Of a stretch of DNA of 64,000 nucleotides, positions 41,314 to 50,847 are shown one piece after another; positions within the stretch are counted from its first letter, which is position 1; every line of letters starts with the position of its first letter. The DNA is from Aquipuribacter hungaricus. Lineage in GTDB: Bacteria > Actinomycetota > Actinomycetes > Actinomycetales > JBBAYJ01. Both the position numbers and the translations under genes were made by a program. The notes under the pieces are model-generated. The model was not told the DNA's origin and ran no database searches. It saw only the letters and a program-made list of their open reading frames with translations. The DNA lies in assembly GCF_042663885.1 (NCBI RefSeq), contig NZ_JBHSXV010000001.1; one strand, written 5' to 3'.

Positions 41314-42690
41314 TCAGCGGTAGACCCGCACGTGGTCGACGAGCATGGTCGCGGGGAACGGCGTGGTGCTGTCGGGCGCGCCGGGCCAGCTGCCCCCCAC
41401 GGCGACGTTGAGCAGCATGTGGTGGGGCCTGTCGAAGGGCCACACGGCCTCCGGCGGCAGGTCCTCGCGGTGGACGACGGTGGTGGTGACGCCGTCGACG
41501 CTGAACGTCACGACGTCGGGCCGCCAGTCCATCGCGTAGACGTGGAAGTCCTGCGACAGGTCGACCGTGGGCGTGCCGCCGCCCCGGGACCAGTGCTGGC
41601 CGGTGGTCGTGGACCCGTGCACGTGGCTGAAGACCGTCGTGGGGGTGTTCACCGTCTCGACGACGTCCAGCTCGCCGCCGGCCGGCCAGCCGAGGGTGGC
41701 GGTGTCCGTACCCAGCAGCCAGAACGCCGGCCAGACCCCCTGGCCCGAGGGCAGCTTCGCGCGGGCCTCGACCCGGCCGTACCGGAAGCTGTAGGTGCTG
41801 GCCGTGCTCAGGCGGGCGCTCGTGTACCGGGCCCCGCCGCTCCAGGGGTTCCCGAGCTCCTCCCGGCGCGCCGTGATGCGGAGGTGCCCCTCCCCGTCCG
41901 TGCTGGCGTTCTCCGGACGGCGGTCGGTGTACTCCTGCAGCTCGCCGTCGCCCCAGCCCAGGCCGCCCCACTCGTGCCCCCAGCGGGCCGGGTCCGGGAG
42001 CGCGCCCGCCGGCCCGTCGAACTCGTCCGCCCAGACCGGCACCTCCGCCGACGGGTCGGCGGGCGGCGGGGCGGAGCCGGTGGGGGAGGGCGACGGGGTG
42101 GGCGAGGGTGCGGGGGTGGGCGCCACGGCGGGGGTCCTCGGGTCGGGGACGACGCGGACGGCCGAGACGACCGGCCTGTCCCGCGAGGCACGGTAGGTGA
42201 TGTCCAGCGTCCCGTCGGTCACGGTGGCGCGGAAGGTCCGCTCCAGGGCACGGTCGGGCCCGCCGGCCTCACGGAGCACGTCGACCCGGGCGAGCACCAG
42301 GGCGCCCTCGGCGAGGACGTCGAAGACCCGCCGCCCCGGGCGCCGGTGGACCGACTCGGCCATGGACAGGGTGACGGTGTACCCGCCCGGCTCGACCGGG
42401 ACCGAGTAGCCGGTCATGCCGGTGCGGGAGGTCGCGTACAGCTGGGGGGCGGCGGTGCCGGCCACGGGCCGGGGCGAGGTGGTCGCGGTCCCGCCGAGGA
42501 AGTGCGCGTCGGCCGCCCAGAGGGTCCCGGCGACGTCGACCGGCACGCTGCTGCCCGCGGACACCCGGACCTCCGGCGGCGGGGCGGCCGCGGGGGCCGG
42601 GACGAGCACCGCCCCGGACAGCAGCACGGCGGACAGGACGGCGGACAGTGCGGACAGGGCCGGGACGGCCCTGTCGCGGCGGGTGGGCAT
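41314..42690 (-). CDS. Secreted GH16 family glucanase with N-terminal malectin-like domain
   Basis: A 458-residue exported enzyme. The signal peptide covers about 1-45 (ALSALSAVLSAVLLSGAVLV). A malectin-like carbohydrate-binding domain follows (WAADAHFLGG; DVLAEGALVLARVDVLREAG). A Pro/Thr/Ser linker leads to the GH16 catalytic domain (about 240-458) with PAFWLLGTD and GGELDVVETVN, where the two Glu of the ExDxxE motif (about E339 and E344) are the catalytic pair. It probably cleaves beta-1,3 or mixed-linkage glucans. ATG 42690 has GAGGAG upstream. It follows the polysaccharide operon by about 200 bases. Confidence 0.92.
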   Translation of the reverse strand: MPTRRDRAVPALSALSAVLSAVLLSGAVLVPAPAAAPPPEVRVSAGSSVPVDVAGTLWAADAHFLGGTATTSPRPVAGTAAPQLYATSRTGMTGYSVPVEPGGYTVTLSMAESVHRRPGRRVFDVLAEGALVLARVDVLREAGGPDRALERTFRATVTDGTLDITYRASRDRPVVSAVRVVPDPRTPAVAPTPAPSPTPSPSPTGSAPPPADPSAEVPVWADEFDGPAGALPDPARWGHEWGGLGWGDGELQEYTDRRPENASTDGEGHLRITARREELGNPWSGGARYTSARLSTASTYSFRYGRVEARAKLPSGQGVWPAFWLLGTDTATLGWPAGGELDVVETVNTPTTVFSHVHGSTTTGQHWSRGGGTPTVDLSQDFHVYAMDWRPDVVTFSVDGVTTTVVHREDLPPEAVWPFDRPHHMLLNVAVGGSWPGAPDSTTPFPATMLVDHVRVYR

Positions 42691-42863
42691 GGGGGCTCCT
42701 CGGGCAGCGGGGGTGCTGCCCGGGAGATCGACGTGCGCGGCGCCGGCCTGGACCGGCCCCCCGGGTGGTGCCCGCGTCACCCACGGTGGGCCGCTGCCGC
42801 ACCGGGGGACCCGGCCCCCCGCGACCGGCCCTGCCGCTCACCGCCCGTCGCGGCCGCCCGCGC

Positions 42864-42883
42864 GGACGGGTGACGGGCCGTCC
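42864..42883 (-). terminator. Small hairpin after the flippase gene
   Basis: GGACGG pairs with CCGTCC around an 8-base loop, just past the flippase stop at 42897. Weak evidence. Confidence 0.35.
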
Positions 42884-42896
42884 GGCCCCCGGGGGC

Positions 42897-44198
42897 TCAG
42901 GCGGTCGCGCGGGCGTCCATGGCCCGGAACACGCCCCGCAGGTACAGCCCGGCCAGGACCGCGAGCACGATGTTCGTCACCCCGTAGGAGGCCGCGGCCC
43001 CGGTGACGCCGTACGCCCCGGCCAGCAGCCAGCACGCGCCGAGCGCGACGGGGGCCCGGACGACCTCGATGAGCAGCAGCAGCCGGAGGTCGTCCCGCAC
43101 CCGCATCACCGACACGGCGGCGTCGACCACGACCCGCAGCGCCAGCGTGGCCACGAGGACGCGCAGCACCGTCGTGCCCTCGCCCGCGTACTCCTCGCCG
43201 AACAGGCTGAGGACGGGACGGGCCAGGACCACCAGGGCGAGGCAGCCGGCGAGCGCCAGCGGCAGGACGCGCCGCAGCAGCTGGCCGACCAGGGCCCGGA
43301 CGGTGGCGTCGTCGGCCCCCGCCCCCTCCACGGTCAGCGACAGCCCGAGCGAGGACAGCGACAGCTCCAGGACCATGAGGACCTGCCACGCGACGAGGAA
43401 GTACGCGGTGTCGCGGCCGCCGAGCTGGGCCAGCACGAGGACGGGGACCAGGCGGACCGCGAGCATCGAGGCCGCGCCGCCCGGGAAGTCGTGGGCCACG
43501 AACCGGGCCACCTCGCGCCCGCCGACCGGCCCCTCGCCGGCGCCGTCGCGCGGCAGCAGCCGGCGGAAGACGAAGGCGTTGACGACCGGGACGAAGAGCA
43601 GCACCGGCGCCACCCAGGCCACGAGCAGCCCGCCCTCGGGCAGCAGCACGGCCAGGGGGACCAGGGCCACGAGCTTGACCGCGCTGTAGACCGCGTTCTC
43701 GACCGCGACCAGGTGGGGCTTCCGGGCGCCGACGAGCACGCTGTCCTGCAGGCTGAAGATGGTCCAGGCGAGCACGGAGAAGGCGGACCACGCCGTCAGC
43801 CACAGCGGGAGCCCGAACAGGGGCTGGGCCCGCAGCGCCGACCAGGCCAGCCATGCCAGCCCGCAGACCAGCGCGAGCACGGTCGAGGCCAGGTAGGTGC
43901 GCACGACCAGGCTGCGGGTGCCGGCGCCGGCCACCGGCATGAAGCGGGTGAGCGCGTTCTGCATGCCGAGCTGGCAGAGCCAGGCCAGCAGCATGACGAC
44001 GTTGAGGACCGCGCCCTCGACCCCGAGGACGTCCGGCTCGACGACGCGCGCCGCGACGATCCAGAACGCGAAGCCGATGGCGGCGTTGACGAGCGTGCTG
44101 CCGCCCAGCCACGACGCGCTGGAGTACAGCCGCCGGACGGAGGCCTGGTCGGGGGCGCCGGCGACGGCGGTGGGCGGCGTGCTCTCGGGCAGGCTCAC
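42897..44198 (-). CDS. Wzx-type polysaccharide flippase (MATE/MOP superfamily)
   Basis: A 433-residue membrane protein with about 12 to 14 helices. The N-terminal ASWLGGSTLVNAAIGFAFWI and RVVEPDVLGVEGAVLNV fit the polysaccharide-transporter family. It would flip lipid-linked sugar units to the outer face of the membrane. GTG 44198 overlaps the stop of the upstream glycosyltransferase as GTGA. It is the last gene of a tightly coupled operon with a glycosyltransferase, an acyltransferase and a large membrane protein. Confidence 0.9.
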   Translation of the reverse strand: MSLPESTPPTAVAGAPDQASVRRLYSSASWLGGSTLVNAAIGFAFWIVAARVVEPDVLGVEGAVLNVVMLLAWLCQLGMQNALTRFMPVAGAGTRSLVVRTYLASTVLALVCGLAWLAWSALRAQPLFGLPLWLTAWSAFSVLAWTIFSLQDSVLVGARKPHLVAVENAVYSAVKLVALVPLAVLLPEGGLLVAWVAPVLLFVPVVNAFVFRRLLPRDGAGEGPVGGREVARFVAHDFPGGAASMLAVRLVPVLVLAQLGGRDTAYFLVAWQVLMVLELSLSSLGLSLTVEGAGADDATVRALVGQLLRRVLPLALAGCLALVVLARPVLSLFGEEYAGEGTTVLRVLVATLALRVVVDAAVSVMRVRDDLRLLLLIEVVRAPVALGACWLLAGAYGVTGAAASYGVTNIVLAVLAGLYLRGVFRAMDARATA

Positions 44199-45529
44199 GG
44201 CGTCCCCGGCCGGCCCGCGGGGACGGCGCGGGCAGGCGCGGGCACCCGGCGTGCCGACGCGGGCAGGGCGCGGCGGGCGCGCAGGTAGAGCAGCGGCCCG
44301 GCCGAGGCCCCGCGCAGCTCCAGCCGCCCCAGGCCCTCGGGCGCCGGGACGCCGGCGGGCAGCGAGCGACGGGTGCGGGCCGCGAGCCCCGCCCCGTGCC
44401 GCAGGCCCGCGAGCAGGCGGACGAGGACGTGCCGCCGGGTCCGCCGGTCCAGGACGTGCTTGGTGAGGAACGCCGTGAGCCCGGTGCCGTAGGCGTACAT
44501 CTGCGAGCGGAGCTCCGGCAGGGTCGAGCGGTGGTGGTGCCAGACCAGGGCGGACGGCTCGTAGGCGAGCGCGTGCCCGCCGAGCAGGGCCAGGACGAAG
44601 GCGTCGAGGTCCTCGCCCCCGCCGGTGCGGGTGCCCGCGCCCAGGGCCGGGTCGAAGCCGCCGCCCGCCTCGAGCACCTCGCGCCGGAAGGCGAAGTTCG
44701 CGCCGGTGCCGAACACCCCGGGGGCGTACGGGAACAGCGCGCCGTCGCCGCGCTGGTCGGCCATGTCGTACAGCCGCGGCGCCACGGCGCTGGACCACGA
44801 CACCCGAGCGTCGAAGTACTGCTCGGCCGCACCCTCGACCGATGCGGAGCACACCAGGCCCGACACGCAGCCGACGTCGTCGCGGCGCTGGAAGCCCCGG
44901 ACCAGGCCATGGACCCAGTCCGGCTCCACGGTGACGTCGTCGTCGGTGTAGGCGACCAGCTCCGTGCGGGCGGTGGTCCACCCCCGGTTGCGGGCGTTGC
45001 TGAGGCCCGGCAGCGGCTCCACGACGTACTCCACCCGCGGGTCGTCCCCGGCGGTCTCGGCCACCGCGCGCGCGGTGCGGTCGTCGGTCGGTGCGTTGTC
45101 CACGACCAGCACCGACAGCGCCGGGTAGGTGAGGGCCGTCAGGTGCCGCAGGCAGGACCGCACGAGCTCGGGCCGGTCGCGGGTGCAGACGACCACGGTG
45201 ACCGGCGGGAACGCGGTGAGCACCATCGGGCAGCGGCTGCCCGCCGCGGGGACCGGCCCCGCCACCGGCAGCCCCTCGGCCGCCAGGTGCTCCTCGAGGC
45301 GGCGGCGGTCCTGCGGCGCCAGGAGCTCCCGGCACGCCGCCGCGTCCAGGACCCGCGCGCCGCTGGTCACGTAGCCGACCGGCTCGCCGTGCACGCGCAC
45401 GAGGACGCGGGCCGCGGTGAACCGCCCGGGCACGGTGACCGTGGCGGGGCCGGTGCCCTCGGCGAGGTCCAGCTGGCCGCACCAGACGCGCTGGTCGGGA
45501 CGGTCGGGGGCGGTGGGCTCGCGGGTCAC
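44195..45529 (-). CDS. Family 2 glycosyltransferase with N-terminal extension
   Basis: A 444-residue protein. An N-terminal domain of about 125 residues (RVWCGQLDLAEG, VRVHGEPVGYVTSG) of unknown fold precedes the GT-A core: PPVTVVVCTRDRPELVRSCL, VLVVDNAPTDDRT, ARNRGWTTARTELVAYTDDD and GTGANFAFRREVLEAGG. DDD is the metal-binding motif. It overlaps its neighbours by GTGA at both ends. It probably builds the repeat unit of a surface polysaccharide. Confidence 0.9.
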   Translation of the reverse strand: MTREPTAPDRPDQRVWCGQLDLAEGTGPATVTVPGRFTAARVLVRVHGEPVGYVTSGARVLDAAACRELLAPQDRRRLEEHLAAEGLPVAGPVPAAGSRCPMVLTAFPPVTVVVCTRDRPELVRSCLRHLTALTYPALSVLVVDNAPTDDRTARAVAETAGDDPRVEYVVEPLPGLSNARNRGWTTARTELVAYTDDDVTVEPDWVHGLVRGFQRRDDVGCVSGLVCSASVEGAAEQYFDARVSWSSAVAPRLYDMADQRGDGALFPYAPGVFGTGANFAFRREVLEAGGGFDPALGAGTRTGGGEDLDAFVLALLGGHALAYEPSALVWHHHRSTLPELRSQMYAYGTGLTAFLTKHVLDRRTRRHVLVRLLAGLRHGAGLAARTRRSLPAGVPAPEGLGRLELRGASAGPLLYLRARRALPASARRVPAPARAVPAGRPGTP

Positions 45530-46821
45530 GGCTGGGTCCTCACGGGTGCGGCGGGTACGGGTGCGGCCGGGACCGGCTGGTCCGGGCGGGCGTGCGGGGA
45601 CGACGGGGTCGGGCTCGACGAGGAGACCAGACCGGGCACGGCGGCCGGTACGGCCGGTGCCGCCGGCGCGGGAGGGTCGGACAGGGGCGCGGTCAGCAGG
45701 TGCGCCGCGGACCGCCGGGCGTCCCGGCGGGCGGCCCACCGCCTGACCGCCCGCTCGCACGGCCGCTCGACGCCGTGGTGCAGCGCCCCTGCCAGCCCCA
45801 CCGCGAGGCCGACGGCGACGACGGTCTGCGCGGCGGCGGCGACGGGGTCGGCGGAGACGACGCCGAGCAGGACGCGGAGCACCAGCTCGTGGACGAGGTA
45901 GAGCGCGAAGGACCACTCCCCGAGCAGCACCCAGACCGGCCGGGCGAAGGTCGTCGTCCGGCCGCGGAGCCCGTCGCCGGCCGCCGAGGCGATGACCAGG
46001 CAGAAGGCGGGGAGCATGAGGAGGTCGGCGACCGCGGCCGGCACGGCCCGCACCTGGGCGTCGGTCAGCAGGCCCACCGCGACCAGGAGCACCGCGTAGG
46101 CGCCGGCGAGCACGACGAGGGCGGTGCGCAGGCTGGTCCGGGGACGCCAGCCCCCGCGCACCGCGCAGGCGAGCAGCACGCCGAGGACGAACTCCCCGAG
46201 CCGGTAGGCGGGGTTGACGTACAGCGCCCAGCCCCACCCGGCGGGCGGCAGGACGAGGACGACGACGAGCGCGCCGGCCAGCAGCCCCGCCACGACGAGC
46301 AGCCCGGCCCGGAGCAGCTGCTGCCGGTCCGCCCGCATCGCGCGGTAGGCGAAGAACGGGAAGACCAGGTAGAAGAACGCCTCGCAGGACAGCGACCAGG
46401 ACACGCCGTTGTAGGCGAAGTTGACGTCGGCGAAGACCCACCAGGCCTGCACGAGCAGGAGCACCGCGGCGAGGGTCAGGGGCCCCGACTCGGTGCCCTG
46501 CCAGGCGAGGAACGGGACCGCGGCGACCGCCGTGGTGACGGCGTGCAGCGGCCACACCCGGGCGAAGCGCGCCAGGTAGAAGCGGCTGCGCGGGGTCCCG
46601 GGGCGGCCGGACCAGGCCAGGACGAAGCCGGACAGCACGAAGAAGAAGCCGACCCCGGTGAACCCGAGCCCGGTCACGTGCCGCAGCCCGGACAGCGGCT
46701 CGACGTAGCGGCCCACGTGGTAGGCGACCACGGCCGCGGCGGCCGCGAAGCGCAGGCCGGTGAGCGCGGGCAGCCGCGGCAGCGACCCTGGGCGGGCGGC
46801 GGCGGCGGTGACCGCGCTCAC
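45526..46821 (-). CDS. OafA-type membrane acyltransferase (acyltransferase family 3)
   Basis: A 431-residue protein with about ten helices. LTGLRFAAAAAVVAYHVGRY holds the conserved His near the N-terminus, FFVLSGFVLAW is the typical second motif, and FYLARFARVWPLH the third. It would transfer acetyl or other acyl groups to sugars. The cytoplasmic tail of about 60 residues is Pro/Ala-rich. GTG 46821 overlaps the upstream stop by GTGA. Confidence 0.9.
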   Translation of the reverse strand: MSAVTAAAARPGSLPRLPALTGLRFAAAAAVVAYHVGRYVEPLSGLRHVTGLGFTGVGFFFVLSGFVLAWSGRPGTPRSRFYLARFARVWPLHAVTTAVAAVPFLAWQGTESGPLTLAAVLLLVQAWWVFADVNFAYNGVSWSLSCEAFFYLVFPFFAYRAMRADRQQLLRAGLLVVAGLLAGALVVVLVLPPAGWGWALYVNPAYRLGEFVLGVLLACAVRGGWRPRTSLRTALVVLAGAYAVLLVAVGLLTDAQVRAVPAAVADLLMLPAFCLVIASAAGDGLRGRTTTFARPVWVLLGEWSFALYLVHELVLRVLLGVVSADPVAAAAQTVVAVGLAVGLAGALHHGVERPCERAVRRWAARRDARRSAAHLLTAPLSDPPAPAAPAVPAAVPGLVSSSSPTPSSPHARPDQPVPAAPVPAAPVRTQP

Positions 46822-49085
46822 CGGTCGTCCTCGACGCGCTCGAAGATGGTGACGTCCTCGTTGCGGTAGAAGGTCGTCCACCCCGGTGCGTCCTCGAGCG
46901 TGCGCCCGAGGGCGTCCAGCGAGCCCTCGGGCAGCAGCCCGAAGTAGCGCACGTACTCCTGGCCCGACCGGCTGAGCACGACGTAGGACCGGGTGGCGCC
47001 GTAGCGGGACACGATCCGCTCGACCTCGGGCAGGGCGCGCTCGTCGAGCACCTGGCCGTCCAGCTCGTCGGTGTCCATGAGGCCGCCGTCGGCCTGCCGG
47101 CCGAGCGGCAGCAGGTCGGGGTAGCTCGCGGAGACCCGGGTGGGGAACATGGGGGCGGCCAGCAGCAGCACCGCGTCCGGGCCGGCGTGGGCGTACAGGT
47201 ACCGGCTCGCCTCGACCTCGGCCGTGCTCACCCGGTTGACGGCGAGCTGGCCGTAGAGCCCCTGCAGGCAGGCCAGGCAGAGCGCGACCAGCACCACGCC
47301 GCGGACCACGGTGCCTCGACGGGTGCGCCGTCCGAGGGCGAGCGCCCCGAGCGCGACGAGGTAGGAGGCCCAGGGCAGGCCCGTGAGGTAGACGCGGAAG
47401 ACGCCCTCGCCGCCGTAGTTCTGGCCCAGGAACAGCGCGAACGGCGCGAGGAACAGGACGGCCGGCACGACGACGTCCTGCACCCGGCGCCGGTGGGCGA
47501 CCACCACCGCCAGGGCCGCGACCCACACCGTCAGCGAGAGCGCGCGGACGACGGCGGACGTGGCCCGGCTCGCCTCGCTGCCGACGCCGCGCACGTTGCT
47601 CTCGGTGTTGGCCCGCAGGTCGAAGCCGCTGAACAGCTGGAAGCGGTCCATGAGGAACCCCCAGCGGGGGACCAGGTAGACGGCCGCGATGACGACGAGG
47701 GCGACGACGAGCACGCGCGGGCGCACGAGGCCCAGCACGACCAGGCCTGCCACGCCCAGGATGACGATGTACGGGGTGAGCTGGTGGGTGGCCACCAGCA
47801 CGGCGAACACCGCGCACACCGCGGCGACGGCGAGGGTGGTGCGCTGCCGTCCCCGGACCCCGGTGACGGGGACCGGTGCGCTGGCGTCCGCGCCGACGAG
47901 CGCCGCCCTCAGCCAGAGGAACCTGCCGGCGCCCGGGGCCGGGCGCCGCGGTCGGGTGCGCAGGGTGAGCAGGACGACCAGCTGCAGCCCCAGCAGCAGC
48001 GCGAGGGCGAGGGCCTGCGGCGCCAGGTAGTCCTGCCCCACCCAGCTGGTGCAGAGGAACACGAGGACCGCGAGCCACGGCATCGGTCCGTCGCCGGGGC
48101 GCAGCACCCGGACCAGCGCCGCCAGGAGCACCGCGTAGACGAGGTTGAAGAACACGGGCGCCCACTCCGCCCAGCCGACCACGCCGAGCCCGGAGACGTC
48201 GGAGAGCACGGCGACCACCGCGAAGAACGCGGGCCACTGGTGGTAGATGTCGACGTCCGGGCGGAGCCCGCCCGTGGTCACGACGAACTCCACGACGCCG
48301 ACGTGCTTGTAGGTCCAGCTGTACTGCGGCTGCTCGAGCACCAGAGGGACGGTGCCGTGCACGAGCAGGACGAGGACGACGACGTGCGCCCAGGCGGCCA
48401 CCCGGGGGACCACGGCGCGGGCGAGGAGGACGACGGCGCTGACCAGCACGGAGACCAGGGCCAGGTAGTACAGAGGGGGCAGCTCGGGGAGGAGCCCGTA
48501 GGGCCCGACCGCCGTCTCGTCCACGCCGCGCACGGACAGCCGCCAGGCGACGAGCGCCAGCAGCGGCACGAGGAGCGGGAGCAGCGCGCTGCGTGCCCGC
48601 CGGTGCGCGGGGCGGTCGGCCGCCGGGGCGGGGGTCGGACCGGGACGGTGCGGGCCACCCCGGCCGGCGAGGACGAGGGACAGCGCCGACGCGGCGGCGA
48701 GCGCCACCACGAGGACGCGGGGTGCCCAGGTCCCGGTCCACAGCGTGAGGACGGACAGCCCGGTCGACACGTTGAGGCCGGCCGTCAGCGTCAGCGCCCA
48801 GCCCACGAGCCGGTCCCGCGGGGCGACGTGAGCCACCACGGCGGCGCCCGGGCCCAGGCACAGGAAGACCAGGAGCAGCACGAGGCGCACCGGTCCGGGC
48901 AGGGGGAGCAGGGCGGCGGCGGCGCCGGCGGCGGAGACCGCGAGCCCGCCGACCACGAGGACCTCGCGGCTGCCGGGGGCGCCGACGTCACCCCGGTCGC
49001 CCCGGCCGTCGGCGGGAGAGGGTGCGGCACGGCGGGCGTCGTCCTCGACGTCCGCCAGCACCACGTCACCACCCGGGGTCCACAT
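46818..49085 (-). CDS. Large multispanning membrane protein, putative GT-C glycosyltransferase or polymerase
   Basis: A 755-residue protein. A hydrophilic N-terminus of about 40 residues is followed by about 14 membrane helices and a soluble domain of about 130 residues at the C-terminus (TDELDGQVLDERALPEVERI, ending TFYRNEDVTIFERVEDD). RPDVDIYHQWPAFFAVVAVL is a GT-C-like catalytic-loop candidate (acidic pair before the third helix). First gene of the polysaccharide operon. ATG 49085 sits seven bases after TAGTCT, so it looks leaderless. Function is inferred from context and topology only. Confidence 0.7.
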   Translation of the reverse strand: MWTPGGDVVLADVEDDARRAAPSPADGRGDRGDVGAPGSREVLVVGGLAVSAAGAAAALLPLPGPVRLVLLLVFLCLGPGAAVVAHVAPRDRLVGWALTLTAGLNVSTGLSVLTLWTGTWAPRVLVVALAAASALSLVLAGRGGPHRPGPTPAPAADRPAHRRARSALLPLLVPLLALVAWRLSVRGVDETAVGPYGLLPELPPLYYLALVSVLVSAVVLLARAVVPRVAAWAHVVVLVLLVHGTVPLVLEQPQYSWTYKHVGVVEFVVTTGGLRPDVDIYHQWPAFFAVVAVLSDVSGLGVVGWAEWAPVFFNLVYAVLLAALVRVLRPGDGPMPWLAVLVFLCTSWVGQDYLAPQALALALLLGLQLVVLLTLRTRPRRPAPGAGRFLWLRAALVGADASAPVPVTGVRGRQRTTLAVAAVCAVFAVLVATHQLTPYIVILGVAGLVVLGLVRPRVLVVALVVIAAVYLVPRWGFLMDRFQLFSGFDLRANTESNVRGVGSEASRATSAVVRALSLTVWVAALAVVVAHRRRVQDVVVPAVLFLAPFALFLGQNYGGEGVFRVYLTGLPWASYLVALGALALGRRTRRGTVVRGVVLVALCLACLQGLYGQLAVNRVSTAEVEASRYLYAHAGPDAVLLLAAPMFPTRVSASYPDLLPLGRQADGGLMDTDELDGQVLDERALPEVERIVSRYGATRSYVVLSRSGQEYVRYFGLLPEGSLDALGRTLEDAPGWTTFYRNEDVTIFERVEDDR

Positions 49086-49092
49086 CACGGCG

Positions 49093-49098
49093 AGACTA
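49093..49098 (-). promoter_or_regulatory. Polysaccharide operon leaderless -10 box (TAGTCT)
   Basis: TAGTCT on the minus strand ends seven bases before ATG 49085. It would drive the four-gene operon that runs to 42897. Confidence 0.5.
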
Positions 49099-49180
49099 GG
49101 TCGCCGCCCCCCACCCGCTCCCCACAGCCGTGCCACAGGAGGGCACCGGCCGGGTCGCGCTGCCGGTGTCCCTCGCATGC

Positions 49181-50806
49181 TCAGCCGGGCAGGCAGCCCC
49201 GCACGAAGGCGGCCAGGTCGGCGCTCTGCTGCACCCGCGAGGGCTCCTGCAGGTACATCATGTGGCCGCTCTCGTAGTACGCGGTCTCGACCCGGCGGTG
49301 CGCCTCGGCAGGGACCTTGAGCTGGGCCAGCGTGTCCTCGGCCGCCGCGAACGGGGTCGCGCCGTCGTAGTAGCCGCACGCCACGTGGACCCGCAGGTGC
49401 TCGTTGCGCCGCAGCAGCGTGCCCAGGTCGTGGGCCACGGTGACCGAGCGGCCCTCGAACTCCTTGTAGCTCCACGGGTGCACGAGCTCGCTGAGCACCT
49501 TGTACGGCAGGTCGTTGCGGTAGCCGAGCTCGGTGGACACGTAGTGGAGGAAGGCCGCGGTGTACGGGCCGCCCGTCGCGGTGATGAACGGGTCGGCGCT
49601 GATCTGCTCGTGCGCGGCGTCGTCCTCGTAGCCGACGAAGCGGCCGTCCAGGCGCCCGACGACCTGCCGGCGGTGCCGGAGCAGCTCGGCGTAGAAGCGC
49701 AGGTGCTCGATCCGCAGGTCGACCCGGTCGACGAAGTCCTCGGACAGGCCCGTGAGCTCCGCCACGCGGGCGACGACCCGGGCGCGCTGGTCGGGGTCGA
49801 TACGGGAGCCCGCAGCCAGCGCGGCCGTGTACTCGCCCCGGGCGAACTCCGACGCCGCGGCGACGTGCTCGGCCAGCGGGACCTCGGCCCCGGCCACCCC
49901 GTGAAAGTGCCCGAGCGCCGCGTACGTCGGCAGGAACGCCGGGTAGGGCCGGTCGTTGCCGGGCTGGAACCGGATGGTGCCCATGTCGAGGACCATCGAG
50001 ACCAGGGCGATGCCGTTGACCGGCAGGTGGTGCCGCTCCTGCAGGTGCTTGGCGACCGCGACCGCGCGGAGGGTGCCGTAGGACTCCCCGGCGAGCAGCT
50101 TGGGCGACAGCCACCGGTCGTTGCGCGTCACCCACAGCCGGATGAGCTCCGAGACGCTCTCGACGTCGCCGGTGAAGCCGTGGAACTCCTCGGCCTTGCG
50201 CCCGGTCCGCACCCGCGACCAGCCCGTGGACACCGGGTCGACAAAGACGAGGTCGGTCTCCGTGAGCAGGGTCTGCGGGTTGTCGGCGAGACCCCCGGGC
50301 GGCGGCAGCAGCGAGCCGGCGTCGCCCATGACGACGCGGCGCGGGCCGAGCACGCCCAGGTGCAGCCACACGCTCGAGGCGCCGGGGCCGCCGTTGAAGA
50401 CGAACGTCACCGGGCGGGAGGTGTCCGGCACCCCGTCCTCGCCGAGCACCTCGTAGCTGGTGACGGCCATCTGCGCGACCGCGGTGTGGCCCTCGGAGCC
50501 CTTGTCGCCGGTGGTCTCCCGCCGCACGACGAGCCGGCCCGTGCGCGCGCGGTAGCGCAGCTCGCGGGTCGCGCCGGGCGCCGTGGGGTCGCCGCCGGCC
50601 GCCTGGTCGACGAGCACCTGCAGCCGGTGCTCGGTGGTCACCAGGTCGTCGGTCGGCTCCTCGTCGGCGGCCTTCCCGCCCGTCGTCCCGGCGCCCTTCT
50701 CGGAGCCCCCGGACCCGCCGGCCATGGGTGCGCCGGCCGTCGCGGCGTCCTCGTCGTCGTCCGGTCCTGCGCCCGTGCCCGTCGTGCTGGAGGTGTCCTC
50801 GCTCAC
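49181..50806 (-). CDS. Peptidase S10 family serine carboxypeptidase-like protein
   Basis: A 541-residue protein without signal peptide. An acidic low-complexity N-terminus of about 70 residues precedes an alpha/beta-hydrolase fold. FNGGPGASSVWLHLG is the oxyanion region and LLAGESYGTLRA holds the nucleophile Ser (about 240). CGYYDGATPF carries the catalytic Asp and ESGHMMYL the His. The set is complete. Bacterial S10 proteins are poorly characterised. GTG 50806 is seven bases after TAGGGT, suggesting a leaderless transcript divergent from purC. Confidence 0.9.
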   Translation of the reverse strand: MSEDTSSTTGTGAGPDDDEDAATAGAPMAGGSGGSEKGAGTTGGKAADEEPTDDLVTTEHRLQVLVDQAAGGDPTAPGATRELRYRARTGRLVVRRETTGDKGSEGHTAVAQMAVTSYEVLGEDGVPDTSRPVTFVFNGGPGASSVWLHLGVLGPRRVVMGDAGSLLPPPGGLADNPQTLLTETDLVFVDPVSTGWSRVRTGRKAEEFHGFTGDVESVSELIRLWVTRNDRWLSPKLLAGESYGTLRAVAVAKHLQERHHLPVNGIALVSMVLDMGTIRFQPGNDRPYPAFLPTYAALGHFHGVAGAEVPLAEHVAAASEFARGEYTAALAAGSRIDPDQRARVVARVAELTGLSEDFVDRVDLRIEHLRFYAELLRHRRQVVGRLDGRFVGYEDDAAHEQISADPFITATGGPYTAAFLHYVSTELGYRNDLPYKVLSELVHPWSYKEFEGRSVTVAHDLGTLLRRNEHLRVHVACGYYDGATPFAAAEDTLAQLKVPAEAHRRVETAYYESGHMMYLQEPSRVQQSADLAAFVRGCLPG

Positions 50807-50813
50807 CCGGCCC

Positions 50814-50819
50814 ACCCTA
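50814..50819 (-). promoter_or_regulatory. S10 peptidase leaderless -10 box (TAGGGT)
   Basis: On the minus strand, with seven bases to GTG 50806. Only 15 bases separate it from the purC -10 box on the opposite strand. Confidence 0.5.
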
Positions 50820-50834
50820 CGGACGCCCGGCCCC

Positions 50835-50840
50835 TACCCT
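50835..50840 (+). promoter_or_regulatory. purC leaderless -10 box (TACCCT)
   Basis: TACCCT with seven bases to the purC GTG at 50848; no ribosome site. Confidence 0.5.
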
Positions 50841-50847
50841 CCGGTGG

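Noticed and set aside
41271..41315. CACCGGCG/CGCCGGTG pair as terminator of the GH16 gene
   Set aside because: The loop is nearly 30 bases and such pairs are common by chance in this DNA.
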